Counted from the first letter of the stretch, positions 20,132-33,408 are shown. The stretch is DNA of 64,000 bases from Plotosus lineatus (GCA_024760905.1 CM045735.1:7966661-8030660), one strand, 5' to 3'. The notes: a model not told the origin generated them from the sequence alone. Numbers and translations: made by a program.

Positions 20132-20489
20132 GTAAGAGCATTTCACAGGATTCATGCTTCAGTGGTTTGGCGTATCATTGTATTCAGAAGCAAAATGCAT
20201 ATTTGGGGGTGGGGGAGGGGGGGTTAACACAAATAATTTTCATAGTAAATGGTTGCCAGTGTTTTTCCTGCTCCAAACCCGTAAGTAAATAACTGTGAAT
20301 GACTAAATCATTTTTAAAACCATGTTACAACATGTCAAAGAACAGGACACAAGGTTCAGGACACAAGGTTCATCCAGTGGGTTCATCCATGTCACAGTCA
20401 TCATTTACTGCACATTATGATTTATTCCATCTTTATTAAGGCATTTCGAATCAAACAAACAGAGCACTGGAAGCTTAAAATCCAATCAG

Positions 20490-20577
20490 CTCTGCCAAAT
20501 CAAACGTGCGAATCAGATGATTCGCTGTGGCGACTCCCGAGTAAAAGGGAAAAAAGCCAAAAGGAAGATAGACAGAT
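20490..20577 (+). mobile_element. SINE tail fragment
   Basis: Only the last part of the SINE is present (CTCTGCCAAATCAAACGTGC to AAAAGGAAGA), joined to banf1 3'-flank sequence ending CCAATCAGCT. The joint is shared, inverted, with 31779-31862 and 53705-53790. Confidence 0.75.
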
Positions 20578-20782
20578 GACAAGGAAACAAACATGTAGTC
20601 AGTACATAAAAACACACAAGATAATCCCAATATATGAAAGTCCTACTCACATTGTAGTGCTAAAGCTGTGCCGACTACTGATGTATCTTTTGAAAAGGGA
20701 AATCCATTAAAAAACCCCAAAACAAACAAAACACCAAAACAAACAAAAAAAGCCACAAACTCAAAACAAAAAAAAAACCTAA

Positions 20783-23700
20783 TTACACGAACGAGTCACA
20801 CCATTCTCGCAAGCATCTATAACAGTCGCCTTGTTGTTCGGAATTTGCCCCAGAGGTATCCTTTAACCACCTGCAAAACTGATCTTCATCTTTCTTCAGC
20901 ACCAGGAACTGACCGAGAACGACATACGCCTGTGAGAACAAAGTGAAAGAGACAAATTATTTTCCACTTACTTACAAATAACAACACTTCCAATAGCTGC
21001 TCATATCTACATATCTACGCATTTTCACGATGGCGCCGGGTGACCTGCAGCCAGTTACAGGAGCTCTTCAGTTTATTTTTCTTTTTTTTCTCTTTTCTAT
21101 TGTATATAGGCGTGTTTCTTTATCTTTTTTCAAATTTTCTTTTTCTTTCTTCAATCCTGCATCTGGAAAACATACTTTCATGATGCTTTTGTTTTTCTTT
21201 GCACTTTTATTTTCACTTTTGGATCGGCGTCAGGAAACTCATTCACCGACGGCTCTGAGCAACGCAGGTCTTACACACGTGAGACCCTCCTCGGCCTGCG
21301 CGCCCCGCCCTCCTTCACGCGAAAAAGCCCGTTGTACCTGTGGAAATACGGAGGAAAAGGAGAGGCTGCAGAGGGGACGAAAGACGCGGAGGACATGTGT
21401 TCCCTCTGTCATCATGGGAAATGTCCGCGCGATCGCCAACAAGACGGAGGAGCTGGCGGCGCTGACCCGGCAGCAGAGGCAGTACCGGGACTGCAGCCTC
21501 ATGTGTTTCTCAGAGACGTGGCTGAATGAACTTACACCGGACTCTGTGGTTTCTCTTCACGGATTTACACTCGCGCGTGCAGATCGGAGTGTAACGGAGA
21601 GCGGTAAGAAGAAAGGAGGGTGTGGCGATCTATGTAAATGAGCGATGGTGCCACCCGGCAAACGTGCACGTGAAGGAGCAGCTGTGCACGCGGGACCTGG
21701 AAATGCTAGCGGTAAGCGTGCGGCCATATTATCTACCGAGGGAGTTTTCACACGTGATTGTGTTTTGCGTGTACATTCCGCCCTCGGCTGATCGGCAGCC
21801 GCGTGTGGCGTCTCCACAGCGCTATTAATCAGACACAGACTCGTCACCCCGCGCCATGATTCTGATCAGCGGGGACTTTAACCACGCCCCTCTCTCCGCC
21901 TCTCTCCCGGCGTTCACGCAATACGTGAAGTGCTCCACAAGAGAAAATAAAACACTGGACTTGCTGTATGCAAATGTGAAGGACGCTTACAGCTCCTCCC
22001 CTCCCCACTGGGACGATCAGACCACAACCTGGTCTACCTGCTCCCCAATACACACCCAGGGTGCGAAAGGAACCTGCACAGAAGAGGTCTGTGAAAGTGT
22101 GGACCGAGGAGACCAACGAGAGGCTTAGGGACTGTTTCCAGACCACAGACTGGAGCATGCTCTGTGACTCCTTTGGTGATGACATCGACGGCCTCACACA
22201 CTGTATCACTGATTACATGAACTTCTGCGTGGACAGCACTGTGCCAACACGGAGGGTGCGGTGCTTCTCCAACAACCACCCATGGGTCACCCCTGAGCTT
22301 AAAGTCCTCCTGAACAAGAAAAAGAGGGCTTTCATCTCGGGGACAGAGAGGAGCAGAAGAAGGTCCAGCGTGAGCTCCAGTGGAGAATCAGGAGGGCAAA
22401 GAAGGACTATGGGAAGAAGATGGAGGAGAAGCTGGCTCAGAACAGCGTGCGGGGACGTCTGGAGAGGACTAAAGACCATGTCTGGATTTGGGCAGAGTGT
22501 CAGAGGGACAGCTGATGGTGACCAGCGCTGGGCGGATGAACTAAACTGTTACTTCAACAGGTTTGATTCTCCCCCTCCCCTCTGCACCCCTCCCGTTCCC
22601 CTCCCTCTTCACACGTCTCCAGACCAGCTGACACCTCCCCTCCCCAGGCCAACTTCACTTGACTGCTACAGCCCGACAGACACATCCCCTCCCTCTGCAG
22701 CCCACACCAGCCCCCCCTCTCCCTCACATCAGACCAGGTGAGGAGACAGCTGAGGCGACTAAATCAGAGGAAATCTGAAGGACCTGATGGCATCAGTCCC
22801 AGGTTGCTGAGGACCTGCGCAGACCAGCTCTGTGTGGTACTATGCTACCTGTACAACCTGAGCCTCAGCCTGGAGAAGGTTCCCGTCCTATGGAAGACCT
22901 CCTGTGTGGTTCCGGTTCCCAAAACAGCACAAGCGAAGGAACCAGCCCACTACAGACCTGTCGCCCTGACCTCCCACCTCATTAAGACCATGGAAAGGCT
23001 CCTCCTTGAACACCTCCGCTCTATGGTGAGCCCCACCCTAGACCCGCTGCAGTTTGCCTACAGGCCCAACATCGGAGTAGAAGACGCCGTCATCTACCTT
23101 CTGCAGCGAGCACTAACCCACCTGGAGATCACCGGCAGCGCTGTGAGGGTCATGTTCTTTGACTTCTCCAGCGCCTTCAACACCATCAGGCCAGCGCGTC
23201 TGCGAGGGAAGCTGGAGGACGTGGGAGTGGACGGGCATCTTGCTGCCTGGATTATTGACTACCTTACCAACCGTCCACAGTACGTGCGGCTGCGCGGCTG
23301 TAAGTCAAAGGTGGTAGTTTGCAGCACGGGGGCACCGTCCTCTCACCCTTCCTTTTCAATATCTATACCTCGGACTTCATATATAACACAAACAGCTGCC
23401 ACCTCCAGAAGTTCTCGGACGACTCCGCCATCGTGGGCCGTGTGTCTGAGGGGAACGAGCTGGAGTACCGGTCGGCCATCATTGACTTCGTGGACTGGTG
23501 TGAGCGCAACCACCTGTGCTTGAACACCAGGAAGACGAAGGAGATGGTGATCGACTTCAGGAGAAACACTCAAACACACACACACACACACTTACTAGTG
23601 AACATCCAGGGACAGGACATTGAGACAGTGGACAGTTTCAAGTACCTGGGTGTTCACCTTAACAATAAACTGGACTGGTCCCACAACACCAACGCCCTGT

Positions 23701-26170
23701 ACAAGAAGGGCCAGAGTCGCCTCCATCTTCTGAGGAGACTCCAGGTCCTTCGGCGTGTCTGAACCTCTGCTCAGGACTTTATGACTCTGTGGTAGCCTCT
23801 GCAATCCTCTACGCTGCCATCTGCTGGGCCCCGGGCAGCACAGAGCGGGACAGAAAGAGACTGAACAAGCTGGTCAGGAGGGCCAGCTCTGTCCTCGGCT
23901 GCCCACTGGACTCTGTGGAGGAGGTGAGTGAGAGGAGGATAGTTGCAAAGCTCACATCCATCCTGTTCAACATCTATCACCCACTGCACCAGACTGTAGA
24001 GGAGCTGAGTAGCTCCTTCAGTGGACGACTGAGGCATCCTCAGTGCAGGAAGGAGCGCTACCGCAGGTCGTTCATTCCCACCGCTATCAGACTGTACAAC
24101 GCCACTTTGTAACTGTCTGTGAAAATACTGGTTATGTGCAATAAAAACCCCCGCGCACTTTAATCAACCACATCTACCCCACTGACTGTGAACCATATCA
24201 ACCCATCTACTCTGCCCTCAGATACATTACACTTTAATATAGGCCAGTCTATAAAGTTGCTCCATTCTTTTCTTATTGTTTATTAATTTATACTATTTAT
24301 GTATCTACTTATTTATTTACTTATATAATATATATGTACGTGTGTATGTTTGTATTTGTATCTATTTTTGCACCCCCTACTGATGGTACCTCAAGAGCCT
24401 GTAACAGTGAATTTCTCCATTGTGAGATTAATAAAGCTGTATCTTATCTTATCTTATCTTACAGACTACACATCCTGTATTGTAACCATCTCAGCCTTTG
24501 GCATACCAGATCTCCCACAATCAGATTGCACTGGTTTCAGTGATGTTTATACAAAAAGTCTCAGATTTCCGTTTCTTATCCGAAAAAAAAGTGTCTAGGA
24601 CGACTTTGGCCATTCTGGGAGATTTTGGGTGAGGTCTCTTGCAAAAATATGGGTGGAGGAGATATGCACATGCCTGGGATGACAGATGTGCATCATCCGC
24701 AGTGCATACGTTATCAAAGTATTCATGTCTAACAGCTGTAACTGTGATGCGGACGTGGCAGTTGCTGTCCCATGAAGATGTTTTCCAGCTCGGAAATCTA
24801 GAAAGTAACGGATTTATAACGTTCCATGAATGGAAGGCACACATATTTTTTTCATGACACTCACTGGCTCTCACATACTTGCATATGACAGACCTTTGTG
24901 GAACATTTGAAGGACAGATGACCCCAGAAGACAAACATCACAAATAAATGTATAAATAAATAGCTTAGAGGAGGAGCGAACAGTCAACTGTGAGCAGCAC
25001 CGAGTTTGCAATGTACAAATTCAGAACAATTTCATAGCTGCCAACTAGTATGTATTAAAATTTTTTTAAAAAAGTACTTCATACGTTTTCTTGGGTCAGT
25101 ACAGAAAGTGCGTTTTTGGAGTCGGATATCACGGTTTCAAATAATAATACCGGCTATTTCCTGAAAAATGAACGAACCATAAACTTTTGCTACGAAGAAT
25201 GCGAATAAGAAAATGTACAAGCCCACTCAGAGTACCGTCCCTTGCAAAATTTAGCGACTGTGCATTTGTATGGACACTGTTTATGCCAGAAGTCGGGCCA
25301 TGAACTAGCACACATCTGTGAAGTAGTCGAGAGTGGATCTGCAGTGATGGAGAAGTTTCTTTCTTCGTATGGTTCTTCAAAACCTAAAGCTCGTGAACAG
25401 ACTTTCTCGTCCAAATATTCGGAAGAATTTCCTTTCATTTGTTTGTCAAACGTTTCAGGGAAACTAGGATTGCTTTGTGGTGAGTGAAAATGCTTAGTAC
25501 TAGGAAACTACCGTTTACCGTTTACCGTTTGTTGCATTTCATGTGAATCACCTTAAAACGGGTGTCAAACTCATGCCACAAAGAGCCATGTGGCTGCAGG
25601 TTTTCGTTTCAACCAAGTAGCAGCACACCTTACTTGGTTCATTTGATTAACTGGTCAATCTGTATTCTCTGTACAGAGGCGAACCAATCAACTGCCTGAA
25701 GACTCAAATCAGTCAATTAAATGAGCCAAGTCAGGTGTGCTGCTGCTTTGTTGAAACAAAAACCTGCAGCCACACGGCCCTTTGTGGGATGAGTTTGACA
25801 CCCCTGCCTTCAAACATGTTGACGAATTTTATTCTAAAAAATATATATAGAGATATATATATATATATATATATATATGGGGGAAAGGGGGTGTTTTGTA
25901 TTGATCAATTTTAAAACATCCAAAATCACCAGTGAATCGACTGATTCTGTTTCATTTCCATGTTATTTACTTGTTATAAATCCAGTCTGTGTATTATGAA
26001 GTAAGAGGCCACACACTCTGTGTGACTAAACAACATTTATTCACCTTATCGAAGCCTTTCTCCTCCAGTCTCCTTCCGAGCACTTCTCCGATCCCAGCAA
26101 GTGCCATCACTGACTTCTCGCCCATGGGTCCAGCCATGAACTCCTGATGTTTTTGTGTTATCGATGACAT
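20783..26170 (-). CDS. banf1: Barrier-to-autointegration factor, copy 2 (diverged)
   Basis: Coding exons 26170-26045 (42 codons) and 20929-20783 (48 codons plus stop) are open. The donor GATAAG|GTGAAT and acceptors are canonical, and the 90-residue length is kept. Against copy 1 I count 15 changed residues, among them E14G, P20S, L59Q, R61C, E62R, C68S, K73E and S80R; the GIGEVLG hairpin is unchanged. The number and type of changes at positions usually constant in BAF suggest relaxed constraint. A 3.45-kb LINE sits in the intron between the coding exons, and the promoter CRE is mutated. It may be a recent pseudogene or a paralog; expression is not shown by the sequence. Confidence 0.7.
21011..24461 (+). 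mobile_element. L2/Rex1-type LINE, nearly full length
   Basis: A 3.45-kb insertion in banf1 copy 2. The endonuclease region starts near 21415 ([17 protein letters not shown], then SETWLNEL near 21510, and SGDFNHAPL near 21870). The RT follows: [13 protein letters not shown] near 22768, [19 protein letters not shown] near 22949, [15 protein letters not shown] near 23152 and FSDDSAIVG near 23414. A C-terminal part ends at the stop near 24110. The 3' end has AATAAAG followed by a TATCT tandem tail. Frames shift at several points (about 21640, 22080, 22730, 23330 and 23770). Target duplications are not clear. The L2/Rex1 family assignment is from motif style. Confidence 0.85.
22738..24112 (+). 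pseudogene. L2/Rex1-type reverse transcriptase, frameshifted
   Basis: RT coding sequence in three consecutive frames (22738-23523, 23319-23762, 23789-24112). The palm motifs SSAFNTI and [20 protein letters not shown] near 23640, and the C-terminal [13 protein letters not shown] and [15 protein letters not shown] are present. Two frame breaks mean no single open protein. Only short indels separate it from an open frame, so it is a fairly young copy. Confidence 0.8.
25559..25806. mobile_element. hAT-type MITE
   Basis: Same 248-bp near-palindromic element as at 6611, flanked by CCTTAAAA (25551-25558) and a diverged CCTTCAAA (25807-25814). Confidence 0.85.
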
Positions 26171-27944
26171 TGCTGTTGTTCTTCCGATTCCCCTTTCAAA
26201 AGATACTGCACTACAAAGACAGAGGGAACCAAACAACAGCCTTGCATTTACATTCCTGTAGTGCCTCTGGATCGTACTTCAGTGTCGTATACTATGAGAC
26301 GAAGCTGAAGGACAAGGTTGCGATGTATGAATTCATAATCGTGCCATTCGAGTACATCACTGCTGAGAGATTTCGTAAAAAAAAAAAAAAAAAGAAGTGT
26401 GGTATGGTATTAATAACACACAGCATGTTAACTTGCATAACCATTTTAAGTGCATTCACACTACAAGCCCACAAGAGCCAGACTTTAAACGTAACTGATT
26501 CATTGTTCATGATCTGAACTGCAGACATACTCAGTTTAACTAAACACACCCAAAGGACTTCGATTTGTATAACCAGCCGGACTACTTTTTGGAATGTAAA
26601 GAATTTCTCATACACACATACATATATTAACCCCCAGCAGACCATAACTGACTGATACTCATTATAAAACATGCTGTACGTTTAAAAGCAATATGAAATG
26701 CTGAAAATCAAGCTCTCCACACTATGTCCATTGTTGGGCACATTCTTCCTGTCATTGCAGACGCCCTGCCCGGTATTAATCTGACTGCTTTGACAGTTTT
26801 ACATGAAACGTATCCATGCGACACTAAACTGGCCTTGCTGAGCAGTACACTATATATTCAAATTTAACTTGAACTAACACTCTGGTTAGTCACCAACTGT
26901 AGAAAATCTGCCGGTCCTGTTCTTACTTCTCTTATATTAATTAGCAAAAAAAAAAAAAAAACCCTTTGAATTGAGTTTACTTAGACTGAGACCAAGATTA
27001 AGTCAAATATAAATCAAGGATGAATAATATTGTACAATTTCATAAATGCGTAATAATTTCACCAGTGAAAGAATCAAACATTTATAAGTCAATGACTGAA
27101 TATAATTCATAAATCCGAACATGTTGGAAGTGATTTCAAGAGACTTTACCCCATTAACAATAACTAACTACACCTGCAATAAAAATATGAACTCATCCAC
27201 ACGTGGGTCGGTTCTCATCATAAAGATTCGACTCAAAGATCCGAACACCATATTACTGAATAGTTTGTCATTAATTCTGGTCTTTTCTCATTGATCATGA
27301 GATAAAAAACACCATTTATTCAAAAAGACATAAAACAATAATATAAATATAGTATAAATCCCCCTTGATCTCCACATGTACAACTTTCTTTTAAAATGTG
27401 ATTAATAATTTACTGCTCAAAATAACATTACACATTGATACCTGATCCAGTCAAACGATTCACTCACTTATGATCTAAAATTGACAGACATTTTATTTGT
27501 TTGAAATCATGCAAATCGACTGGAGTTCACTGGTATTCAGCAGTATTTAAAAACATGAGGTATTTTAGACATTTCAGACCTGAGGCGAGAAAACACATCT
27601 GGATATGAATGAAACCGAAACCTTTTCTGAGGAATATGAAAGTGAAGTGAGCAGGTATTAGCTGTCAAATTGAGCACTTTAACGAACCATTCAAAATATC
27701 GAAATATAAAATCAAAAGTTGATATTTAAAACGCAGAGCTTGCAAAATTCACCTTATAAAAGTGAAGTAAAATGGATAAATTTTCAATTTATATCTCGAA
27801 ACTGACTGGCGCTAATGCTAAGATCATGCTACTTATCACTTCAACTTCTTAAAAACACCAACTGAGTTTTACTTCGCTCTGAACTAATTATTTATCCCTC
27901 CTCAGGCATGAGATACATTTTAAAGAATATGTATACTGTATATG

Positions 27945-27952
27945 TATATGTC

Positions 27953-28023
<71 letters not shown>

Positions 28024-28100
28024 GAAAATTTTAACAAAAAAAAGAAAAAAAATTATATATATATCTATATAAATATATATATATATACACATATAAAATT
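27945..28100. repeat. (TA)n microsatellite
   Basis: Long TA run with an AAAATTTT-type interruption near 28020-28050, in banf1 copy 2 intron 1 between the arms of the inverted duplication. Confidence 0.9.
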
Positions 28101-28175
28101 TTTTTGAATAGAATTCCGAAATAAAGACATTAATTACCAATCTGGTGAAGTTTCTCGCCGTCACAACAGGCTCAC

Positions 28176-28270
28176 CTGAACTGAACGCTCACCAATGACC
28201 TCACAAGCATTTATAACTCGACTTCCCGATCCCGCCTTTAACGATTGTATTTCTGTTTCCTGTCCCGAAT
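28176..28270 (-). promoter_or_regulatory. banf1: banf1 copy 2 promoter and first exon, CRE mutated
   Basis: Same layout as at 9387-9475: GGCGGG, CRE position, TTGG, then donor TTCAG|GTGAGC (exon end at 28176). The plus strand reads TGACCTCA (28196-28203) where copy 1 has TGACGTCA, so the palindrome is lost. A mariner-like element end lies about 110 bp upstream at 28381. Confidence 0.6.
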
Positions 28271-28380
28271 TTCTGTCATTTTTTCCCCCCTCCAGATTGT
28301 TTGCCACCTCGTGGCCAGTGCAAAAATTGCACTTTTTTTTCTTTTTTTTTTTTTTTTTTTCCAATTTCTTGTCATGTGAC

Positions 28381-28496
28381 CAGTAGGCCCTTGACATTCG
28401 CGGGGGTACATTTCCGAGCCCTCCCGTGAATCGAGATAATCCACGAGCTCTGTACGCGGAAGTAAAACCCCATGTATGACGTCACATACGCGAATG
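28381..28496. mobile_element. Truncated second mariner-like element at the inversion point
   Basis: Begins CAGTAGGCCCTTGACATTCG and matches the right end of the element at 14798-17081 in reverse for about 115 bp, then is cut at GCGAATGGTG where the inverted banf1 intron begins. Confidence 0.7.
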
Positions 28497-30002
28497 GTGT
28501 TTTTTATCTCATGATCAATGAGAAAAGACCAGAATTAATGACAAACTATTCAGTAATATGGTGTTCGGATCTTTGAGTCGAATCTTTATGATGAGAACCG
28601 ACCCACGTGTGGATGAGTTCATATTTCTATTGCAGGTGTAGTTAGTTATTGTTAATGGGGTAAAGTCTCTTGAAATCACTTCCAACATGTTCGGATTTAT
28701 GAATTATATTCAGTCATTGACTTATAAATATTTGATTCTTTCACTGGTGAAATTATTACGCATTTATGAAATTGTACAATATTATTCATCCTTGATTTAT
28801 ATTTGACTTAATCTTGGTCTCAGTCTAAGTAAACTCAATTCAAAGGGTTTTTTTTTTTTTTTGCTAATTAATATAAGAGAAGTAAGAACAGGACCGGCAG
28901 ATTTTCTACAGTTGGTGACTAACCAGAGTGTTAGTTCAAGTTAAATTTGAATATATAGTGTACTGCTCAGCAAGGCCAGTTTAGTGTCGCATGGATACGT
29001 TTCATGTAAAACTGTCAAAGCAGTCAGATTAATACCGGGCAGGGCGTCTGCAATGACAGGAAGAATGTGCCCAACAATGGACATAGTGTGGAGAGCTTGA
29101 TTTTCAGCATTTCATATTGCTTTTAAACGTACAGCATGTTTTATAATGAGTATCAGTCAGTTATGGTCTAAGTTGGGGGGGTTAATATATGTATGTGTGT
29201 ATGAGAAATTCTTTACATTCCAAAAAGTAGTCCGGCTGGTTATACAAATCGAAGTCCTTTGGGTGTGTTTAGTTAAACTGAGTATGTCTGCAGTTCAGAT
29301 CATGAACAATGAATCAGTTACGTTTAAAGTCTGGCTCTTGTGGGCTTGTAGTGTGAATGCACTTAAAATGGTTATGCAAGTTAACATGCTGTGTGTTATT
29401 AATACCATACCACACTTCTTTTTTTTTTTTTTACGAAATCTCTCAGCAGTGATGTACTCGAATGGCACGATTATGAATTCATACATCGCAACCTTGTCCT
29501 TCAGCTTCGTCTCATAGTATACGACACTGAAGTACGATCCAGATGCACTACAGGAATGTAAATGCAATGCTGTTGTTTGTTTCCCTCTGTCTTTGTAGTG
29601 CAGTATCTTTTGAAAGGGGAATCGGAAGAACAACAGCAATGTCATCGATAACACAAAAACATCAGGAGTTCATGGCTGGACCCATGGGCGAGAAGTCAGT
29701 GATGGCACTTGCTGGGATCGGAGAAGTGCTCGGAAGGAGACTGGAGGAGAAAGGCTTCGATAAGGGGAACAAATGTTGTTTAGTCACACAGAGTGTGTGG
29801 CCTCTTACTTCATAATACACAGACTGGATTTATAACAAGTAAATAACATGGAAATGAAACAGAATCAGTCGATTCACTGGTGATTTTGGATGTTTTAAAA
29901 TTGATCAATACAAAACACCCCCTTTCCCCCATATATATATATATATATATATATATCTCTATATATTTTTTTTAGAATAAAATTCGTCAACATGTTTGAA
30001 GG

Positions 30003-30251
30003 CAGGGGTGTCAAACTCATCCCACAAAGGGCCGTGTGGCTGCAGGTTTTTGTTTCAACAAAGCAGCAGCACACCTGACTTGGCTCATTTAATTGACTGA
30101 TTTGAGTCTTCAGGCAGTTGATTGGTTCGCCTCTGTACAGAGAATACAGATTGACCAGTTAATCAAATGAACCAAGTAAGGTGTGCTGCTACTTGGTTGA
30201 AAGCGAAAACCTGCAGCCACATGGCTCTTTGTGGCATGAGTTTGACACCCG
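30003..30251. mobile_element. hAT-type MITE
   Basis: Inverted-arm counterpart of 25559-25806, starting CAGGGGTGTCAAACTCAT. Flanks are TTTGAAGG and TTTTAAGG. Confidence 0.85.
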
Positions 30252-30873
30252 TTTTAAGGTGATTCACATGAAATGCAACAAGCGGTAAACGGTAGCGGTA
30301 GTTTCCTAGTACTAAGCATTTTCACTCACCACAAAGCAATCCTAGTTTCCTGAAACGTTTGACAAACAAATGAAAGGAAATTCTTCCGAATATTTGGACG
30401 AGAAAGTCTGTTCACGAGCTTTAGGTTTTGAAGAACCATACGAAGAAAGAAACTTCTCCATCACTGCAGATCCACTCTCGACTACTTCACAGATGTGTGC
30501 TAGTTCATGGCCCGACTTCTGGCATAAACAGTGTCCATACAAATGCACAGTCGCTAAATTTTGCAAGGGACGGTACTCTGAGTGGGCTTGTACATTTTCT
30601 TATTCGCATTCTTCGTAGCAAAAGTTTATGGTTTGTTCATTTTTCAGGAAATAGCCGGTATTATTATTTGAAACCGTATTATCCGTCCCAAAACGTACTT
30701 TCTGTACTCGGACCCAAGAAAACGTATGAAGTACTTTTTTAAAAAAATTTTAATACATACTAGTTGGCAGCTATGAAATTGTTCTGAATTTGTACATTGC
30801 AAACTCGGTGCTGCTCACAGTTGACTGTTCGCTCCTCCTCTAAGCTATTTATTTATACATTTATTTGTGATGT

Positions 30874-31287
30874 TTGTCTTCTGGGGTCATCTGTCCTTCA
30901 AATGTTCCACAAAGGTCTGTCATATGCAAGTATGTGAGAGCCAGTGAGTGTCATGAAAAAAATATGTGTGCCTTCCATTCATGGAACGTTATAAATCCGT
31001 TACTTTCTAGATTTCCGAGCTGGAAAACATCTTCATGGGACAGCAACTGCCACGTCCGCATCACAGTTACAGCTGTTAGACATGAATACTTTGATAACGT
31101 ATGCATTGCGGATGATGCACATCTGTCATCCCAGGCATGTGCATATCTCCTCCACCCATATTTTTGCAAGAGACCTCACCCAAAATCCGCCAGAATGGCC
31201 AAAGTCATCCTAGACACTTTTTTTTCGGATAAGAAATGGAAATCTGAGACTTTTTGTATAAGCATCACTGAAACCAGTGCAATCTGA
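30874..31287 (+). other. Conserved 137-codon open frame in the banf1 intron
   Basis: Lies between the banf1 coding exons, on the banf1 sense strand. Open at the same length in copies 2 (24521-24934, minus), 3 and 5 (52799-53212); broken in copies 1 and 4. It starts [20 protein letters not shown] and is cysteine- and histidine-rich. I recognise no domain. It may be a chance open frame in young duplicates. Confidence 0.25.
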
Positions 31288-31778
31288 TTGTGGGAGATCT
31301 GGTATGCCAAAGGCTGAGATGGTTACAATACAGGATGTGTAGTCTGTAGATATGAGCAGCTATTGGAAGTGTTGTTATTTGTAAGTAAGTGGAAAATAAT
31401 TTGTCTCTTTCACTTTGTTCTCACAGGCGTATGTCGTTCTCGGTCAGTTCCTGGTGCTGAAGAAAGATGAAGATCGGTTTTGCAGGTGGTTAAAGGATAC
31501 CTTTGGGGCAAATTCGAACAACAAGGCGACTGTTATAGATGCTTGCGAGAATGGTGTGACTCGTTCGTGTAATTAGGTTTTTTTTTGTTTTGAGTTTGTG
31601 GCTTTTTTTATTTGTTTTGGTGTTTTGTTTGTTTTGGGGTTTTTTAATGGATTTCCCTTTTCAAAAGATACATCAGTAGTCGGCACAGCTTTAGCACTAC
31701 AATGTGAGTAGGACTTTCATATATTGGGATTATCTTGTGTGTTTTTATGTACTGACTACATGTTTGTTTCCTTGTCAT

Positions 31779-31862
31779 CTGTCTATCTTCCTTTTGGCTT
31801 TTTTCCCTTTTACTCGAGTCGCCACAGCGAATCATCTGATTCGCACGTTTGATTTGGCAGAG
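31779..31862 (-). mobile_element. SINE tail fragment
   Basis: Inverted counterpart of 20490-20577, joined to AGCTGATTGGATTTTAAGC of the banf1 flank. Confidence 0.75.
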
Positions 31863-31980
31863 CTGATTGGATTTTAAGCTTCCAGTGCTCTGTTTGTTTG
31901 ATTCGAAATGCCTTAATAAAGATGGAATAAATCATAATGTGCAGTAAATGATGACTGTGACATGGATGAACCCACTGGAT

Positions 31981-32038
31981 GAACCTTGTGTCCTGAACCT
32001 TGTGTCCTGAACCTTGTGTCCTGAACCTTGTGTCCTGT
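31981..32038. repeat. 14-bp minisatellite, four units
   Basis: GAACCTTGTGTCCT repeated four times. Copies 1 and 2 have two units (near 4040 and 20343). Four units are also found at 40547, 53918 and 62456. Confidence 0.9.
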
Positions 32039-32248
32039 TCTTTGACATGTTGTAACATGGTTTTAAAAATGATTTAGTCATTCACAGTTATTTACTTACG
32101 GGTTTGGAGCAGGAAAAACACTGGCAACCATTTACTATGAAAATTATTTGTGTTAACCCCCCCTCCCCCACCCCCAAATATGCATTTTGCTTCTGAATAC
32201 AATGATACGCCAAACCACTGAAGCATGAATCCTGTGAAATGCTCTTAC

Positions 32249-32306
32249 CTTCATCACAGTTTGTCCATTTGACAGTCTCCTCTGTTACTCCTGCCTCAGT
32301 TGCCAT
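32249..32306 (-). CDS. Putative first coding exon, unidentified gene (copy 3)
   Basis: Same 58-bp segment as at 3771, in reverse, with ATG at 32306 and donor GTAAGAG intact at 32248. Confidence 0.35.
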
Positions 32307-32314
32307 CCTAAATT

Positions 32315-32670
32315 CTTGACTTACGAAATTAATCCGTTCTGAGGGCAAGCTCGTAAGTCAAAATGTTCGTTAGATGAAACAAAAATTCCCATCGGAAGTA
32401 ATACAAAACCAATTAATCTGTTCCAACCCCCTCCAAAACGCATAACCTGCCACAACCACATATATTTCACCTAATATATTCAAGATAAACATGTAAAAAC
32501 AATAAATATTTCATAATAATACATGTACATTAACATTAATAATACGGTCATTAAGAATAAACGAGAAACTTAAATATATTCACGCTGATAAGCTGACACA
32601 CACACACACACACACACGGTAGAGACGAGGCGTGTGCGCGCGAACATAGTAAAAAGGCGAGGAGCGCACA

Positions 32671-32706
<36 letters not shown>

Positions 32707-32854
32707 CACACATACACACGCACACACACGGTAAAGAGGTGAGGAGTGCACAGACACGGTCCAGAGATGAGCCACACACAGACACATACACATGGTACAG
32801 AGATGAGGTGCATGCCCTTTTACACAGTACTGTACAGAGATGAGACGCGCGTGC

Positions 32855-32909
<55 letters not shown>

Positions 32910-33310
32910 TGTGGAGGGTGCGTATGACCCTGGAGAACATGCTACAGTAGTTGGTAGTTGCATTCTCATTGTCGCACTATTGTTTAGGGAAAAATCACCG
33001 AGCAAACGATATGAAGTGCAATAAACACTGTTTATAGTCGTGTGCAGGGCGCTGAGGGGAGTGAAATGTTTTTTTTTTTCTTATAGGGGGTGTCACAGAA
33101 AATAATTGACAAGCACTGCACAAGGCATTCTTGGAGTGTGAAGGAATAAATGCGGACGAATACGAGGCTAATCGGCCCGGAAATGCTATTTCCCCATCAG
33201 AGCTCGTAAATCAAAATTTGCTGATTGGATGGGGCAGATTTTTGGTTGGATCGAAGCTTGTATCAGGGAAAATTCATTATTAAAGACACTCATAAGTCAA
33301 GGTACCACTG
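32315..33310 (-). mobile_element. Tc1/mariner-like element with GT tracts
   Basis: Inverted counterpart of 19039-20065. The complete end GGTACCACTG is followed by TA at 33311. CA tracts lie at about 32598-32620, 32672-32704 and 32859-32907. Confidence 0.75.
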
Positions 33311-33336
33311 TATATTCAATGGAAGAGTTTATATCG

Positions 33337-33384
<48 letters not shown>

Positions 33385-33408
33385 ATACTAGTATATATAT
33401 CAGAGCTG

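Larger units (their letters stand above)
17550..27315 (+). repeat. Left arm of large inverted duplication
   Basis: Matches 28494-34803 in reverse order and orientation: LINE, hAT stump, RTE piece, SINE, mariner-like element, exon-like sequence, banf1 exons, MITE and intron 1. The arm is 9766 bp against 6310 bp on the right; the difference equals the L2/Rex1 LINE at 21011-24461. Confidence 0.9.
29639..31572 (+). pseudogene. banf1: banf1 copy 3, broken
   Basis: The first coding exon (29639-29764) is open and encodes the same 42 residues as copy 2. Its donor reads GATAAG|GGGAAC: the obligatory GT is GG. The second exon (31427-31572) is 146 bp instead of 147, with one C lost at AAATTC|GAAC, which shifts the frame about 30 codons in and removes the CLREWCDSF end. 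The inverted arm also starts inside intron 1, so this copy has no promoter or 5' exon of its own. Three independent defects make it a pseudogene. Confidence 0.9.

Noticed and set aside
25190..25438. 82-codon frame [20 protein letters not shown] repeated in several copies (25190, 30370, 49404, 52294)
   Set aside because: It is the reverse strand of the hAT-like zinc-finger remnant; the plus-strand reading matches a known domain and this one does not.
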